Below the pieces are notes generated by a model. The model did not search any database. It saw only the letters and a list, made by a program, of their open reading frames with translations, and was not told the DNA's origin. From Oncomelania hupensis (lineage: Eukaryota; Mollusca; Gastropoda; Littorinimorpha; Pomatiopsidae), in NCBI GenBank assembly GCA_036898135.1, contig CM072515.1:75363072-75427071 (forward strand): DNA of 64,000 nt, read 5' to 3'. A program made the translations under genes and the position numbers. Of the stretch, positions 34,451 to 46,594 are shown piece after piece. The number at the start of each line of letters is the position of its first letter. The first letter of the stretch is position 1.

Positions 34451-35149
34451 TTTGTTGTTTGTTGGTGCTCTTCTATGGTTGTATTCCAATTGTTTAAAAC
34501 ATTATGTACTTACATTTTTGCGTTAAATGTATCCCTTTTTTGTGAGTATTAAAATAATTGGATCCTTTAAATGCTAATAATTGAGTTAATGCTTGATCTT
34601 AACTGTTTTTTAAACTTGGATTCATAATCATGATTAAAAAAAAAATATATTTTTTTTAAATGCAAACGATAAATCACCTAACCACCTTCCAACTGAAGTA
34701 GTTGCAACAAATGAACACCTAGTCACGTGACTAAATACATATAGATGATTAATGATGATGCTTTTTGCAATTGATTGATGTGTAAAATTTAATAATAACT
34801 AACTTTGATGAATATGAACAATTGTGTTTGAATGGAAGCATTGTGCAATTAAATAATGTATGTGTATTTGCCAGATACAACAATTTATCGTATATTAATT
34901 ATTGAGACCATTGGAAAATGGGAAATAAGGGCTGGTATGGCACATACATGTAAAAATTTAATTATAATTAGATGTAATTGCATTTCAGACATGTGTTTAC
35001 GTGTGCCTATGTTTATTTTTGGCGACATGTAATGTGTGATGTGTTTTTGCGATTGGCGTGCCGCGACTTTGAGCTGGCAAGTAGGCTTGCTCCAGCCTTC
35101 TGCGTTGTGTCGACTCTCTCTCTCTCTCTTGATTTTTGCTTTATGTCGA

Positions 35150-35180
<31 letters not shown>

Positions 35181-36244
35181 CTGTCTTGTGCGTTGTGTCG
35201 ACTCTCTCCCTCTCTCCTGTCTTTTGCGCTGTGTCGACTCTCTCTCCCTCGCTCTCTTTCTCTCTCTCTTGTCTTTTGCGCTGTGTCAACTCTCTCCCTC
35301 TCTTTCTCTCTCCCCCACCCCTATTTTCTCTTGGCTCTCTCTTGGCATATACGTAAATTGATTGATTGGTTAATTATTTGTTGAATGTGGTTGACCATTA
35401 AGTCCAGTAAAACATTTGGCAGTGTCAATCCATTTTCAGTTGATAATGCCATGATAACTTTATGTACTTTTAGGCTGGATGAACATCAATTACTGATTAG
35501 AAAGTGAAGTCAGAAAAAAAATGTCTTGAAGCATTATATTGTTATATGAAATACTGAAATGGTGTGATAGTTGTCTACTGTGTTGCATAAACTTTGTTGT
35601 AAATTTATCCATTCTATTAACATTATCATATTAAATAATTCAAGAATGTATTGTTTGTATGAAAACTGTATTCAATGTGTGATATTATTATTATTATTTT
35701 TCTTTCTTTCTTTTTTTTTTTTTTTTTAAGGTTATGTGCAGCTTAATTATTTGTAACCATTGTTATGCATCGATGGTGGCCGAAATCGGTTTAATTTTCT
35801 TATTTTTGTTTTTATTCTTTTGGGTATACGTTTTTAGTTTATTTAGGAGTAAGTTTGTTTTTTCTGCAAAATGTTTGTATGTGATGTATATGTTGGGATT
35901 TTTCTGTCACTGAAAAAAATTGTCGAAACACAGTGTTGGATTGTAAAAGATGTATATTGTTATGTTTACCTATAGAGGCTCAGTTATGCTATATTTCATT
36001 ATCTGTGTTTATTTGTTTTATGTATATTTATTCTTCTTCTCTCTCTACTCTTGCTTTTTCTATCAACATTTCTTCATGGGACCTAAACATATGTATTTGT
36101 CATCAATTCTGGTTTTAGTCTGCCGATGCTCTCGATGTCAAATAATTTGAAGAAAAGCATGTTACACTATTATTATATATTTATTGTATTATTGCTCTTT
36201 ATGTCTCTGGGTTCCTGTAATTTTTTTTTTCAATATAATTTGTT
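34451..36244. other. Long inter-ORF spacer with CT-rich tandem repeats
   Basis: No coding sequence. At 35097-35345 lie repeats of about 40-60 bp made of GTGTCGACTCTCTCTC blocks alternating with TGTCTTTTGCGC. A T run is near 35711-35728. Such a long gap between L1 ORFs is unusual and may hide an unrecognised insertion. Confidence 0.5.
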
Positions 36245-39200
36245 ATGTGTGATGGTCTAAAGGTTATGTCCATGAACTGTCAGGGTCTTGCTGATTTTAA
36301 GACACGTCGTGATGTTTTCCATTACTTAAGATCAAAGGCTTATAACATTTATTTATTACAGGATACTCACTTTGAAAAAAAATTAGAGAACTATATTAGA
36401 GCTGAGTGGGGTCACACTTGTCATTTTGCTTCTTTTAGTTCCAATGCCCGAGGTGTTGCTGTGCTACTTAATAGCAATTTTGAATTTAAAATTAATAAAA
36501 TGTTTACAAGTCTAGATGGCAATTATATAATTATTTCGGTAAGAATACTGGATAAAGACATTTTAATCATTAGTTTGTACGGCCCTAACAGAGACTACCC
36601 CGAATTTTATTGTAATTTAAAACAACGTATTCTAGAGTTTAGATATGATCAGATAATTCTAGGGGGCGACTGGAATCTAGTGCAAAATTTTTCGTTAGAC
36701 TATTTTAATTATAAACATAACAATAATACCAAAGCACAAGAACAAGTTCATGAACTGATGATAGATTTAGACTTGATAGATGTTTGGAGAGACTTAAACC
36801 CCGAGTTAAAGAGATTTACGTGGCGAAAAAGTAATCCCTTACAGCAAAGTCGTTTGGATTTTTTCTTAGTATCTGAATCTCTACTAAATTTTTCGGTCGA
36901 CGCAGACATTCACCCCGGATATAGAACTGACCATTCTATTATTTCTTTATCAGTAAACGTTACTAAGGATGGGAGGAAACGAAGTCTTTGGAAATTTAAT
37001 AGTTCCTTGCTTAGAGATAAGAAGTATGTAGAGGAAGTTAATCTTGTCATTAAAAATGTTATAGAAGAATACGCTGCTACTCCCCTACCTACCTGAATAT
37101 TCCCTCAATGTTCCCTTTTCTGAACTGCAATTTGTAATAAGTGATCAGCTATTTCTAGATACTCTGTTAATGAAAATTAGAGCTCAGACGATTTCTTATG
37201 CAACAATGAAAAAAAAGACTGATAACGAAAAAGAACTACAATTACTAACGTTAATAAAGACTTTAGAAAAGAAAGATAATCTAAGTGATATGGAAAAATT
37301 GGAACTAGAAAATAGCAAAGCAGACTTAAGTTTCGATCAGGGAGAAAAGAATGGAGGGGGTTCTGCTTCGCTCACGGGCTAAGTGGATTACAGAGGGGGA
37401 AAAGGTTACTTCATATTTTTGTTCATTAGAAAAAAGGAACTACATTAATAAAAGGATAACAAAACTGGATAAAAATGGTATTATTTTATCGGATGAAAAA
37501 GATATTGCAAATGAAGTCAGAGATTTTTATTCTAAATTATATTCTGTTAGAGAAGTTGAAGAAGTTGAAATTGCTAATATTGTAGATGATCTTCCTACTT
37601 TAAATCAGGAAGAGCAAACATCTTTGGAGGGAGAAATCACCTTAGAGGAGGCCTCTGTTGCTTTAAAGAATATGCCGAACAGGAAAAGTCCGGTTTACTG
37701 TAGAGTTCTTTAAATTTTTCTGGTGTATTCTAAGGGATTTTGTAGTTAGGTCTTTAAACGAAGGGTTTAGGAAGGGAGAATTATCGTCAACACAGAAAGA
37801 GGGAGTAATAGTTTGTATACCGAAGGGGGATAGGCCTAAGGAGTTCATAAAAAAACTGGAGACCTATTTCCTTATTAAACGTAATATATAAAATTGCTTC
37901 ATCGTGCATTGCTAACAGACTTAAGTTAGTGTTACCTTCTATTATTAGTGAAGACCAGACTGGTTTTATGCGGGATAGATATATAAGTGACCACATTCGT
38001 TTAATTTATGATATTATTGATTATTTACAAATACATAATAAACCTGGCCTTCTTCTTTGCCTAGACTTCGAAAAAGCCTTTGATTCTTTAAGTTGGAATT
38101 TTATGTTTAAAGTGCTAAATGCTTTTGGATGTGGTCTTGACTTCTGTAAATGGATTGCTACCTTCTATTATAACATTAAATCCGCAGTAACTGTGAATGA
38201 AGATCTAACGTCATGGTTTCATGTGCAGAGGGGCTGTAGACAAGGAGACCCAATTTCATGTTATTTATTTATTATTTGTGTAGAAATGTTGGCAGTTATG
38301 ATTAAGCAAAATAAAGAAATAAAAGGGATAAAAATTAATAATAACGAAAGTAAAATTTCGCAATATGCAGATGATACTGAAATAATGTTAGAAGGAGACG
38401 AAAATTCTATAAGTACTATTGAACGTTTTGGCTCTTTTTCTGGCTTAGTTTTAAATACAGACAAGAGTAGCGCAATCTGGTTAGGTAGTAATAAGAATTC
38501 TCGTATTGTTTACATGCCCCATCTGCGCATGGAATGGAACCCAGAGACATTTAAAATACTTGGAATTATTTTTACAAATGACTTAAAAGACTGTGTTAAA
38601 TTAAATTTTGAAGCAAAATTTCTAGAAATTAAGATACTATACAAGATATAGTTAAAACGTCAGTTAACGCCAGTTGGTCGGGTTGCTGTGCTAAAATCGT
38701 TGATCTTGTCGAAGCTTGTGTATCTATGGCTGTTATTGCCTAATCCACCAGACAATATTGTCAATTCTATTCAAAAAAGTATTTTTACATTTGTTTGGAA
38801 TAATAAAAATGCTAAGATTTCTAAAAAGTCCTCAATGAAAAGTATCTCTGAAGGAGGTATTGGCATTCCAGATGTACGCCATTATATGAACGCATTAAAA
38901 ATAACTTGGATCAGAAAGTTGACGAAGACTAAACATAAATGGAAAATTATAATTGAAATTGTAAATGAAAAGGTATTATTAATTAATAAGCTTGGTAACA
39001 AATTGTGTATGGAAGAAAATTTTAATCCATTCTGGTATGATGTTCTTAAGGCGTATGAAATTCTGGGAGATAAAATTAGACTTGACTGTGCTGAGGAAAT
39101 TTTGTCGGAGCCATTATTTTGTAATAATAATATTTTAGTTGAAGATAAAACAATTTACTTTCCAGACTGGATTGAAAAAGGTGCATATATAATTGGAAGT

Positions 39201-39870
39201 TTGTTAAATAACAATGGCAGTTTTTTAAGTTTTCAAGTGTTTGTTGACAAATATAATATTACTACTAACTTTTTAGTGTATTATGGCTGTGTAGAGGCTG
39301 TTAAGAGATATGTTCGCCGGTGTGGACTGCAACTAGCTAACGCCGATGTTGCTGATTATAAACATAGTAAATTGATGAGACTTATTGGTACATCTCCGAA
39401 AGGTGCGAGGATATTATATGATACATTAGTCAAAGATGATGTAAAACCTAACTGTTGTAAAAACTGGGACGGGAGAATAGTGCGTACAGTTGAATGGAAA
39501 ATATTTAAGAAAGCACAGGAAATTAGGGAAATCAAATTGAAGTGGCTGCAAATTAGAATAATTCATAGAATAATAGGAACCAATATAGTATTATCTAACA
39601 TTGGAGTTGAACAGAGTATTAATTGTACTTTTTGTGAACATGAAAGGGAAAATATACAACACCTTTTCTTTAAGTGTCCTTTCGTTCAAACGTTTTGGAC
39701 TGACTTTGAGAGAGCCCTAAATTCTAAGTGTTATAATGCTATTGCTTTCCACTTCAGCGAACATCTCGTAATATTTGGCTGCGAAATAAATATAAGAACG
39801 GACACAATATTAGATTTGTTAATTTTATTATCAAAATCATTCATTTATAAATGCAAAAAGCCAAAATAGA
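36245..39870 (+). pseudogene. L1/Tx1-like LINE ORF2 (endonuclease and reverse transcriptase), frameshifted
   Basis: Five frame segments (36245-37096, 37170-37382, 37351-37713, 37929-38651, 38688-39869) together give an APE endonuclease, a reverse transcriptase and a C-terminal zinc-knuckle-like end. Endonuclease motifs: SMNCQG, LLQDTHFE (Asp where Glu is usual), GGDWN, RLDFFLV and TDHSI. RT motifs: DQTGFMRDR, LDFEKAFDSL, GCRQGDPIS and YADD at 38364-38375. The C-terminal end has CTFCEHERENIQHLFFKC. The role is target-primed reverse transcription. At least four or five frame breaks make it inactive. Codon use is AT-rich, unlike the GC-rich gypsy pol at 48-50 kb. Confidence 0.88.
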
Positions 39871-41320
39871 AAAAAAACAACAATTTACAGGTCCTTTACA
39901 TTTGTGCTAAAAAGCCGATACGAAGTAGAAAAATATACGGCCCTTTTACAAATGAGGTATCAAAAATGTGTACAAGAATGGCACCCGTACTTACCACTGT
40001 TTGACGATATATAAGCGCTTATATATATTAGTTTAAATGTATATGTATTTTTTACTGCGTGCTAATCTTGGTTTTGTACATTTTGTGAAATGATAATGAC
40101 CCATGGTGTTCTCTCTTTCTAACTCAATCTCTTTTTCTCTCTTTTTCTTTCTCACTTCTCTCTTCGTTCTCCCCACCTTACTTTCTTTTTTAAATTCTCT
40201 AAAATACCAAATATGTATGTAAATATTATTGTGAAAGAAATAGAAATCCAAATAGTATGGCTTTATACATGTGACATTGTCGCGATACAAGCGCCTACTC
40301 TACGCATCTTCGATATTCTGCTTTAGTCCAGACAATGCATCATAGACAATACGTCATAGACAGTGACGATAATATTGTTTTCAGAATGACGCAATGTTCG
40401 ACATTAGGAAACCATTCGAGCGACTATCTTTGGAGGGCAAGGAACGTATGTTTACGCCAGACCAATATTCGGATTACTGAGGTCATAAATTTGGTTCGAA
40501 AAGATCGTCTCATCCTAAACAACACGTGTCGTAACACAACAAACGAATCCTGAGCTGGTAAGTTAAGATTCGATGTGTGAAGCTGAGAAAGGGGTAGTCT
40601 TGTGCTTGTGTCCATTGCGCCATGCGAATCATTCATCGTCCTTCATCAAGGTGATTCATTATAATTCTTCAATGTATGCAATGAATATGGTAATAGTTAT
40701 TTTAACATGTTGTTCTCAATTCATATAAATTCTTCAGTGCATTAGATTTATATGATAATAGTTGATTTAACATGTTTAGCTTAGTTCATAAAGAATGTTG
40801 GTGCATTCTTGATCATTGGAACAGTGTGGATGAACAGCGAGGAAAGAACATTATTGTGTTTTGAGAATAAGATACAATAACCCGTGAATATGCAGGGTTC
40901 TTATTCAAACCACGTCAACGGCGTTCCTCGCTGGTCATTCAACAGGATGCAGATTGTGTATTTAGTCCCTGTTAATTTGTCTGTGCGCAGGGAAAGGATT
41001 TTTCTTTCTTCCTTATATTTCCGACTGTCGGATTCCTGATATGATCATTTTTAACCTACTTCCATCCTCAACGCCTATTCTTCTGATGACATGGAGTTCG
41101 TCATATCCCTGACGTCCATGTGAAGCCAGCTGGACGACATATCATCCTCTTGGTCAAACGTGAGGACAGAGACTGGGTTAGAATCCTCAATAAAAAAAAG
41201 GGACAATTCTTCTTCTCCATCAGGGAATCTACGTCAGCTAAGTGACATTTTTAATCAACAGTGAAATTCCTCAGAACCATGTCATCACGGGTTCTCGTAT
41301 CACATCATATGAAATAAATA
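39871..41320. other. LINE 3' end and unannotated sequence
   Basis: The first about 200 bp probably belong to the LINE 3' UTR. From 40.1 to 41.32 kb I recognise no gene or repeat family. Confidence 0.35.
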
Positions 41321-41698
41321 TCATCTACAGATCTGCCAACCCCAGTAAGGACTCGATAGTACTCAAATAACATTTTGATAGTATTTTTATTAAAACAATA
41401 GTATTTTGAAAACGACGAAAAACATAATCACAAAGCGGTGTCGGTTTTACGTCATTTACACCTTGAGTGTAACTAAACCTTTATTTTTAATAATTAAAAG
41501 TCTTCACACGGTATCTCTTAAATGCTGCAGTATTTCAATTCATGTCTATTTCCAGTACTTAGTGTTCTTCACACTAGTTCCACAAAAAATCAATGTATTA
41601 TAAAGCTTTTCATCTGCTAGAAGGACAAGTGGGGGTGGAGCATGTTGCTGAAGTAGCAGCTGCACTCTGCTGCATTTTGGTAGCCGACTTGCATTTTT

Positions 41699-41981
41699 TC
41701 AGAAACTGTTCTGAAAATTCTCTCTCATAGCATGGCCCTTCCTTTTTCCAGCTGCACATTCGTTAATTATAGCAGTCGTCTTGGTTCTAGCTGAACCATA
41801 GCTCTTTGCAATTTCACTGTCCGGGAACATTTTTTTGAAAAGTTGTCCAGCATGGTCCGATGCCGAAATAGGCACATTATGCTCCACCAGAAATGCAAAT
41901 AAAATATGCCTCACTTTGAATTGTTTTCAAGTCTGCATCTTTCGTTGAGACATAGCTAGCGATTGACGAAGCATTTTTCAA
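41699..41981 (-). pseudogene. hAT transposase fragment of element X (second part)
   Basis: Frame with FLVEHNVPISASDHAGQLF and KMFPDSEIAKSYGSARTK, then an internal deletion joins GKRKG to MRENFQNSF near 41740. It continues the N-terminal part at 43956-44222 across the inserted element Z. The transposase would bind the inverted ends and cut; this copy lacks the catalytic core. Confidence 0.7.
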
Positions 41982-43955
41982 CAGGGTTCATACAGGTTTC
42001 AGGCCAGAAAAAGTAAGGACTTTTTAAGGACTTTTAAAGGACTTTTTAAAGGACATTTTACGAACTTTAGCAAACTTGATTTGATAGTATATTGATGCTT
42101 ACTAAATATGAAATCACTGAAAACAGACAGGTGGCCCTACATTTACTTTCTAGTGACTTTCTTTAAGCCTAGCCAATTCACTGTCAATGTCCTTCTGCAA
42201 AGCTGGCAGGCTGGCACGTTTGTCTTTTGCCTTCTTTCTTAGGGCATTGGCCTCAGTGAGGAGAGTCAGGTCTCCTTTGGCTTCGGCATCTTCTGATAGC
42301 TTATCTGCTTTTGCTTGAAGGTGCTGGATGTCTTTTTCAATCCTGGCTTTCTTTGTCTCCAGTTCTTTTACGTTGTTTTCCAGATCTTTCCTTGTTCCCC
42401 CTCTCTTGGCTGCAGCATCAGCTTGTTTTGCATCCTCAAGGTGCTGTTGGTAACGGCTGCGGGCAGATGAGGCAGAAAGGAAAAGCTCCTTTGTGATAGG
42501 TACACAATGCGCCCCGCCAGCCTTCTTCACCCCTTGCACTATTTGCCTTTGGGCAACCAGTGATTCTTAATTCAAAATAAAACTTACTCATATAGCTTCC
42601 AGTTCACGTTAGGGCCATCCATGGATAGCTGCAGAAGCTTGCGATGACCAAACTCGAGGATCACGGGCTCAAGGCGTTCATGAAGGTCAACTGCTGCCGC
42701 ATGCCCCATGAATTCTGAACGAAGGTAGTTTGTCGCCACCACATCATTCTCCCACACCCTCACATGGATATCCAGCTGCTTTTGCTGCAGATCATCATCA
42801 TTCAGGCTCTCGTCAAATAACAAGACGTAGGATGTCTCAGATTTCACTCTGTCCTTCAGTTCATTAAAGAAATGGCGAGCGATTCCAAATGTTGACAAGT
42901 ATGACGACTTCCTTTCTCCACACTTGTAACTGGCCGCAATCTGGCTGTCAGGAAACATTGCTGTGCAAACACTTTGCCGTTGTCTTCACATGATTTATAG
43001 CTGTAATGGCTGGTGACCGCTTTCAATGTCCAGATTATTTCAGCTTTCAAAGTATATGTGCTGGAAAATGGCTGAGCAGAAGAAGGCCTGGTACTGACAG
43101 TAGAACTACTAGTCGCAGCATGGGTTACAGTTGAAGTTAAAGGCACAGTCTTTTCGAGAAATGCGGACATGGGCACGGTAGGTCTTGAAGCTTTTACCAA
43201 ACGTTCATGTTTTGCCCCCTTGTGGTGCGCCAGTACAGAAGAATGACCGCCAGCAGCAACATCAAAAGATTTTTTGCACACTGAACAATAGGCTTTCCGG
43301 GTGTTTCCCTTTGGATCACGTTGCAGCCACTCTCTAAATGCGGCCGATTCCAACCACTTATCATTGAATAAACACTTTCCAGGCATCTTTCACAGTTTCA
43401 AAAATGGCGCACGCTTCACCGGCACAAGTCACCACTGAGTCCCGTTTCGATGCACGCTAGGAAGTTAGGTAACGCTAGCCAAGCGAGGGACTTGAGAAGC
43501 AATCTAGCTTTTCCTCGCGAGAATTTCTTCTGTCCCTTGCCGCGAGCCAGTGTCAGCGGAACGCTACCACCTCGCGAGATCCTAGCCTTCTTGCTTCTTT
43601 GCGTGTATTGGAACGAGACTCTGGCATACTAGCAAGAGGGAAAATTATCAGGGGAGGTCACTCCTGCATAATTATCAGGGGGTCAGAGTCGCTTCCCTTT
43701 TGCAAAAATGCTGGTAGCAGACGACACGCTTTGTTGGCGACATCGAAATGAAAATGCAATTTCTTTCTCAGTTTTTCTTGAACTAAAGTACTGCTTTGAA
43801 ATTCTTTCAACAAAAATCCCAGTTTCGAAGGACTTTTAAGCACCTTGCTAGTAAACTGATAGAAAACTTTAATTTCGAAGGACTTTTAAGGCCTTAAAAA
43901 AGGGGTGTCAAAATCTAAGTACTTTTAAGTACTTTTAAGGTGCGTGCGAACCCTG
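41982..43955 (-). mobile_element. Second hAT-like transposon Z nested in X
   Basis: Ends CAGGGTTCATACAGG and, inverted, CAGGGTTCGCACGC. TTCAA is duplicated on both sides (41977-41981 and 43956-43960); element Y shows the empty site (gcatttttcaatgccg). Both ends hold repeated AAGGACTTTTAA blocks. It encodes an internally deleted transposase on the minus strand. Confidence 0.82.
42150..43386 (-). pseudogene. hAT-like transposase of element Z, internally deleted
   Basis: Starts at 43386 (MPGKCLFNDKWLESAAF) with a BED-type zinc finger (AYCSVCKKSFDVAAGGH…HKGAKH). A one-base frameshift near 42960 shifts to KSSYLSTFGIARHFF, followed by LLFDESLNDDD and LLQLSMDGPNVNW, the region of the first catalytic acidic residues. 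The exon ends at a donor-like GTAAGT near 42580. The middle of the protein is missing. The last part, 42539-42150, is a lysine-rich coiled-coil tail (KELETKKARIEKDIQHL) ending in a stop. Known hAT transposases have an RNase H-like core split by an insertion domain; here most of that is lost, so the copy is non-autonomous. Confidence 0.75.
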
Positions 43956-44222
43956 TTCAATGCCGAAGCCTTTGCAATATGCCTCTTTGACTGGACATGT
44001 TTTTTCACTTCATCGAAACCGCCATGCGCGACAGAAAAATCGAACTCACAGACACGGCATCGAGCGTATTTGCTGTTGACTTTTGATGCGACGATGCAAG
44101 GATAATCCTTAGAGTAAGAAGGAAGAAAGTTTTGCTGCCTCCTCTGTTTTTTTAGAAGCGATATTAGCAGTAGCAGGGGGAGATTTACTAGTGCGTTTCC
44201 ACGGCCTACCTCTGCCCGCCAT
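43956..44222 (-). pseudogene. hAT transposase N-terminus of element X
   Basis: ATG at 44222 begins MAGRGRPWKR, an AT-hook-like motif, then a one-base shift near 44120 leads into YSKDYPCIVASKVNS and a BED-like finger CRVCEFDFSVAHGG…HVQSKRH. The sequence then meets element Z. Confidence 0.7.
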
Positions 44223-44345
44223 GTTTTTCTTTGCTTGAGAAAGAATGTATACCATTGGTGGTTCAGGAAATCAACGCGACCATTGATTGGACAAAACTGT
44301 ATGCAAATAGGTTTATTCTTTTTCCGGTCTTCTGATAGTATTATA

Positions 44346-44464
44346 GCCATCGCACACGATGCAGCCAGTGCGCGACCAATCAGAAGGGTTCGTTTTTATT
44401 TTTTATAGTCAAAACGCGCGACTTGGCCTACCATATCGCTGGCTGCGTCGTGTGCGATGGCTGT
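44346..44464. repeat. Subterminal inverted repeat of the hAT family
   Basis: AGCCATCGCACACGATGCAGCCAG and its near-perfect complement about 70 bases on could form a 24-bp hairpin stem. It lies between the transposase start and the element end, and is also in Y (about 48082-48202). A promoter, transposase-binding or relic role is possible. Confidence 0.65.
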
Positions 44465-44637
44465 TAACAGTGCTGTAACTGTTGTACGGATAAACCAGAT
44501 TTAGGGTTCACAAAGACCTATGATGGTTTTTTTTTAACTCATCATATTATTTTCTAAATCGTCGTAATTTCGTATTTTTTCAATTTCTTCGTAAAATAAT
44601 ACGGTCAAATCGTACTGGTTGGCAGGTCTGCATCTAC

Positions 44638-44981
44638 CATCAACCAGTGGTATTCTTTTTTAGTTGTAAAAAAGCAAACAGGACGAATGAATAGCCAATA
44701 ATTTCTTTTATTCTTTATTTTCTATTTCTCAACATTATTTTCTTGTTTCTTATCGATTTTTGGGCATAGTAAAAAGAGGAAATTGATTCTATTTATATAA
44801 AATTCTTTAGTCTGTTCATTCACCTTTTAACATCAATATATATATATCAATATAAATTATATATATAACGCGACAGACATAAAGAACTAATAATTCTTCT
44901 TTTTATGTTATAACATTTTCTTCTTATATGTCCATCCTCATTTAGCATTTGAAAATGGAAAATATATTATCTACATGTGTT
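44638..44981. other. AT-rich spacer
   Basis: No gene seen between hAT element X and the 5'-truncated gypsy element. It contains (AT)n-like runs near 44840-44870. Confidence 0.4.
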
Positions 44982-45277
44982 CCCCTGCCGAAGATCGACG
45001 CCGCCCGAGTCGCCGACGCGCTCGTCGCCATCTTCACACGAGCCGGATTCCCGGAAAGCGTCATGACCGACAACGGGTCGCAGTTCACGGGAAGACTGAT
45101 GCAGGAAGTCTTCAACCTACTCCGCATCCGTCACATCCGAACTCCACCCTACCACCCTGCCAGCAACGGACAGGTCGAGCGCCTGAACGGAACGCTCATC
45201 GCCATCATACGGAAGATCGCCGACGACCAACCCACCGCGTGGGACAGCTACGTCACGTCAGCGCTCTTCGCATACCC
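44982..45277 (+). pseudogene. Gmr1-like gypsy integrase core (5'-truncated, left part)
   Basis: Frame LPKIDAARVADALVAIF…VMTDNGSQFTGR…PPYHPASNGQVERLNGTL: the second Asp and the Glu of a DD35E integrase core, spacing 35. The first catalytic Asp and everything upstream are missing; the boundary to AT-rich sequence is near 44982. The frame breaks in ALFAY at hAT element Y and resumes at 48376. Because RT lies downstream, integrase precedes RT in this element. Confidence 0.9.
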
Positions 45278-45556
45278 AGACCTGCCAACCCCAGTAAGGA
45301 CCCGATAGTACTCAAATAACATTTTGATACTATTTTTAATAAAACAATAGTATTTTGAAAACAACGAAAAACATAATTACAAAGCGGCGTCGGTTTTACG
45401 TCATTTACACGTTGAGTGTAACTAAACCTTTATTTTTAATAATTAAAAGTCTTCACACGGTATCTCTTAAATGCTGCAGTATCTCAATTCATGTCTATTT
45501 CCAGTATTTAGTGTTCTTCACACTAGTTCCACACAAAAATCAATGTATAAAGCTTT

Positions 45557-45872
45557 TCACCTGCTAGAAGGACAAGTGGGGGTGGAGCATGTTGCTGAAG
45601 TAGCAGCTGCACTCTGCTGCATTTTGGTTGCCGACTTGCATTTTTTCAGAAACTGTTCTGAAAATTCTCTCTCATAGCATGGCCCTTTATTTTTGGACTT
45701 TAGAACCATGAGAGAATCCAGGGTTTGCCTGCTCATGGATCCTCTGAAGTCAGTTTTGTTTCGCCTGACTTGTTGCAGATTTGTCACAGGATGGGGTGCT
45801 CAGTAACTCTGTTTTGATGTTCCAATTGTGATCAAGAGCTCTGACAACAATTGGAAAATATTTGTCTTCTCC
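45557..45872 (-). pseudogene. hAT transposase C-terminal region of element Y
   Basis: From the insertion site of SINE-like D: GEDKYFPIVVRALDHNWNI, then after a stop TNLQQVRRNKTDFRGSMSR, a segment common near the C-terminus of this hAT group. Ends at 45557. X has lost this part. Confidence 0.65.
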
Positions 45873-45884
45873 TTCCTGACTGCC

Positions 45885-46582
45885 TACCCCTTGGGGTCAT
45901 GAGCAATCTTGCCACTGTAGATTGCTCAAACCTATAAAGGGAAAAGTGAAAGCCCCAGTTGAAAACCTGTCTTTCCTTTGTAGGCATGATAGATTCACTG
46001 CGGCAACAGTACCCCCGTTGGAGTGCCGGGGTTTCAGTATAAACAGTATCCCCACTTTATGGAAATTTAGTGCTTTAAATTCCCACTGTCGCTGTCTTCC
46101 TCATTTACTCTTTCCCATTCCTGCTCTGTCCTATCACTCTGCTATACTATCTTCTTCTTCGCTAGATCAATGACCTACCTTTTTTCTTGAAAACTCTTCC
46201 TGGACAAGACTCATTGTTTGTGTATGAGGTCTGTTGGATCAGCTTGGGAGTGTTGGACGCTTTCTGCCGGGTGGTCACTAGGGCTTCCTATGATGTTATT
46301 ATTTAGCAATATAGGCATTTTATATGTATATGTTTTGTTGATAATTTATAATGATGTTTGTATTCTATTTGGTTTTTGTAACCGGGGGTTCGAGTAGATG
46401 GGGTAAAGCCTCAGCCGTCCCCTGCATGGGATGTCTTTATTGTAAAGTGACTGGCCGGTGGAGGGCGTTCAATTTTCCCACTAGGGTTGTTTCAGCAGAT
46501 CTTTTATGCGGATCGGGGGTTGTCCGGTCCTGATTTGGCTCGGAAGAGTCCGCTGGACCTAAAGCAACAATCAATCAATCAA
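45885..46582 (+). mobile_element. SINE-like retroposon copy D (full length)
   Basis: 698 bp, sense strand plus: 5' end TACCCCTTGGGGTCATGAGC, 3' end CCTAAAGCAACAATCAATCA. A 12-bp target duplication TTCCTGACTGCC lies at 45873-45884 and 46583-46594. It interrupts hAT transposase coding sequence. Confidence 0.9.
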
Positions 46583-46594
46583 TTCCTGACTGCC

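Larger units (their letters stand above)
41329..44629 (-). mobile_element. hAT-like transposon X
   Basis: Inverted ends AGATCTGCCAACC (41329) and, inverted, AGACCTGCCAACC (44629). Flanks TCATCTAC (41321-41328) and GCATCTAC (44630-44637) form an 8-bp target duplication with one mismatch, as for hAT elements. It carries remnants of a transposase at 43961-44222 and 41699-41976 and a second transposon at 41982-43955. Element Y (45278-48369) is a sister copy with a different internal deletion. Confidence 0.8.

Noticed and set aside
34885..35384. Ser/Leu-rich and Arg/Glu-rich ORFs
   Set aside because: Translations of CT-rich tandem repeats in the LINE spacer.
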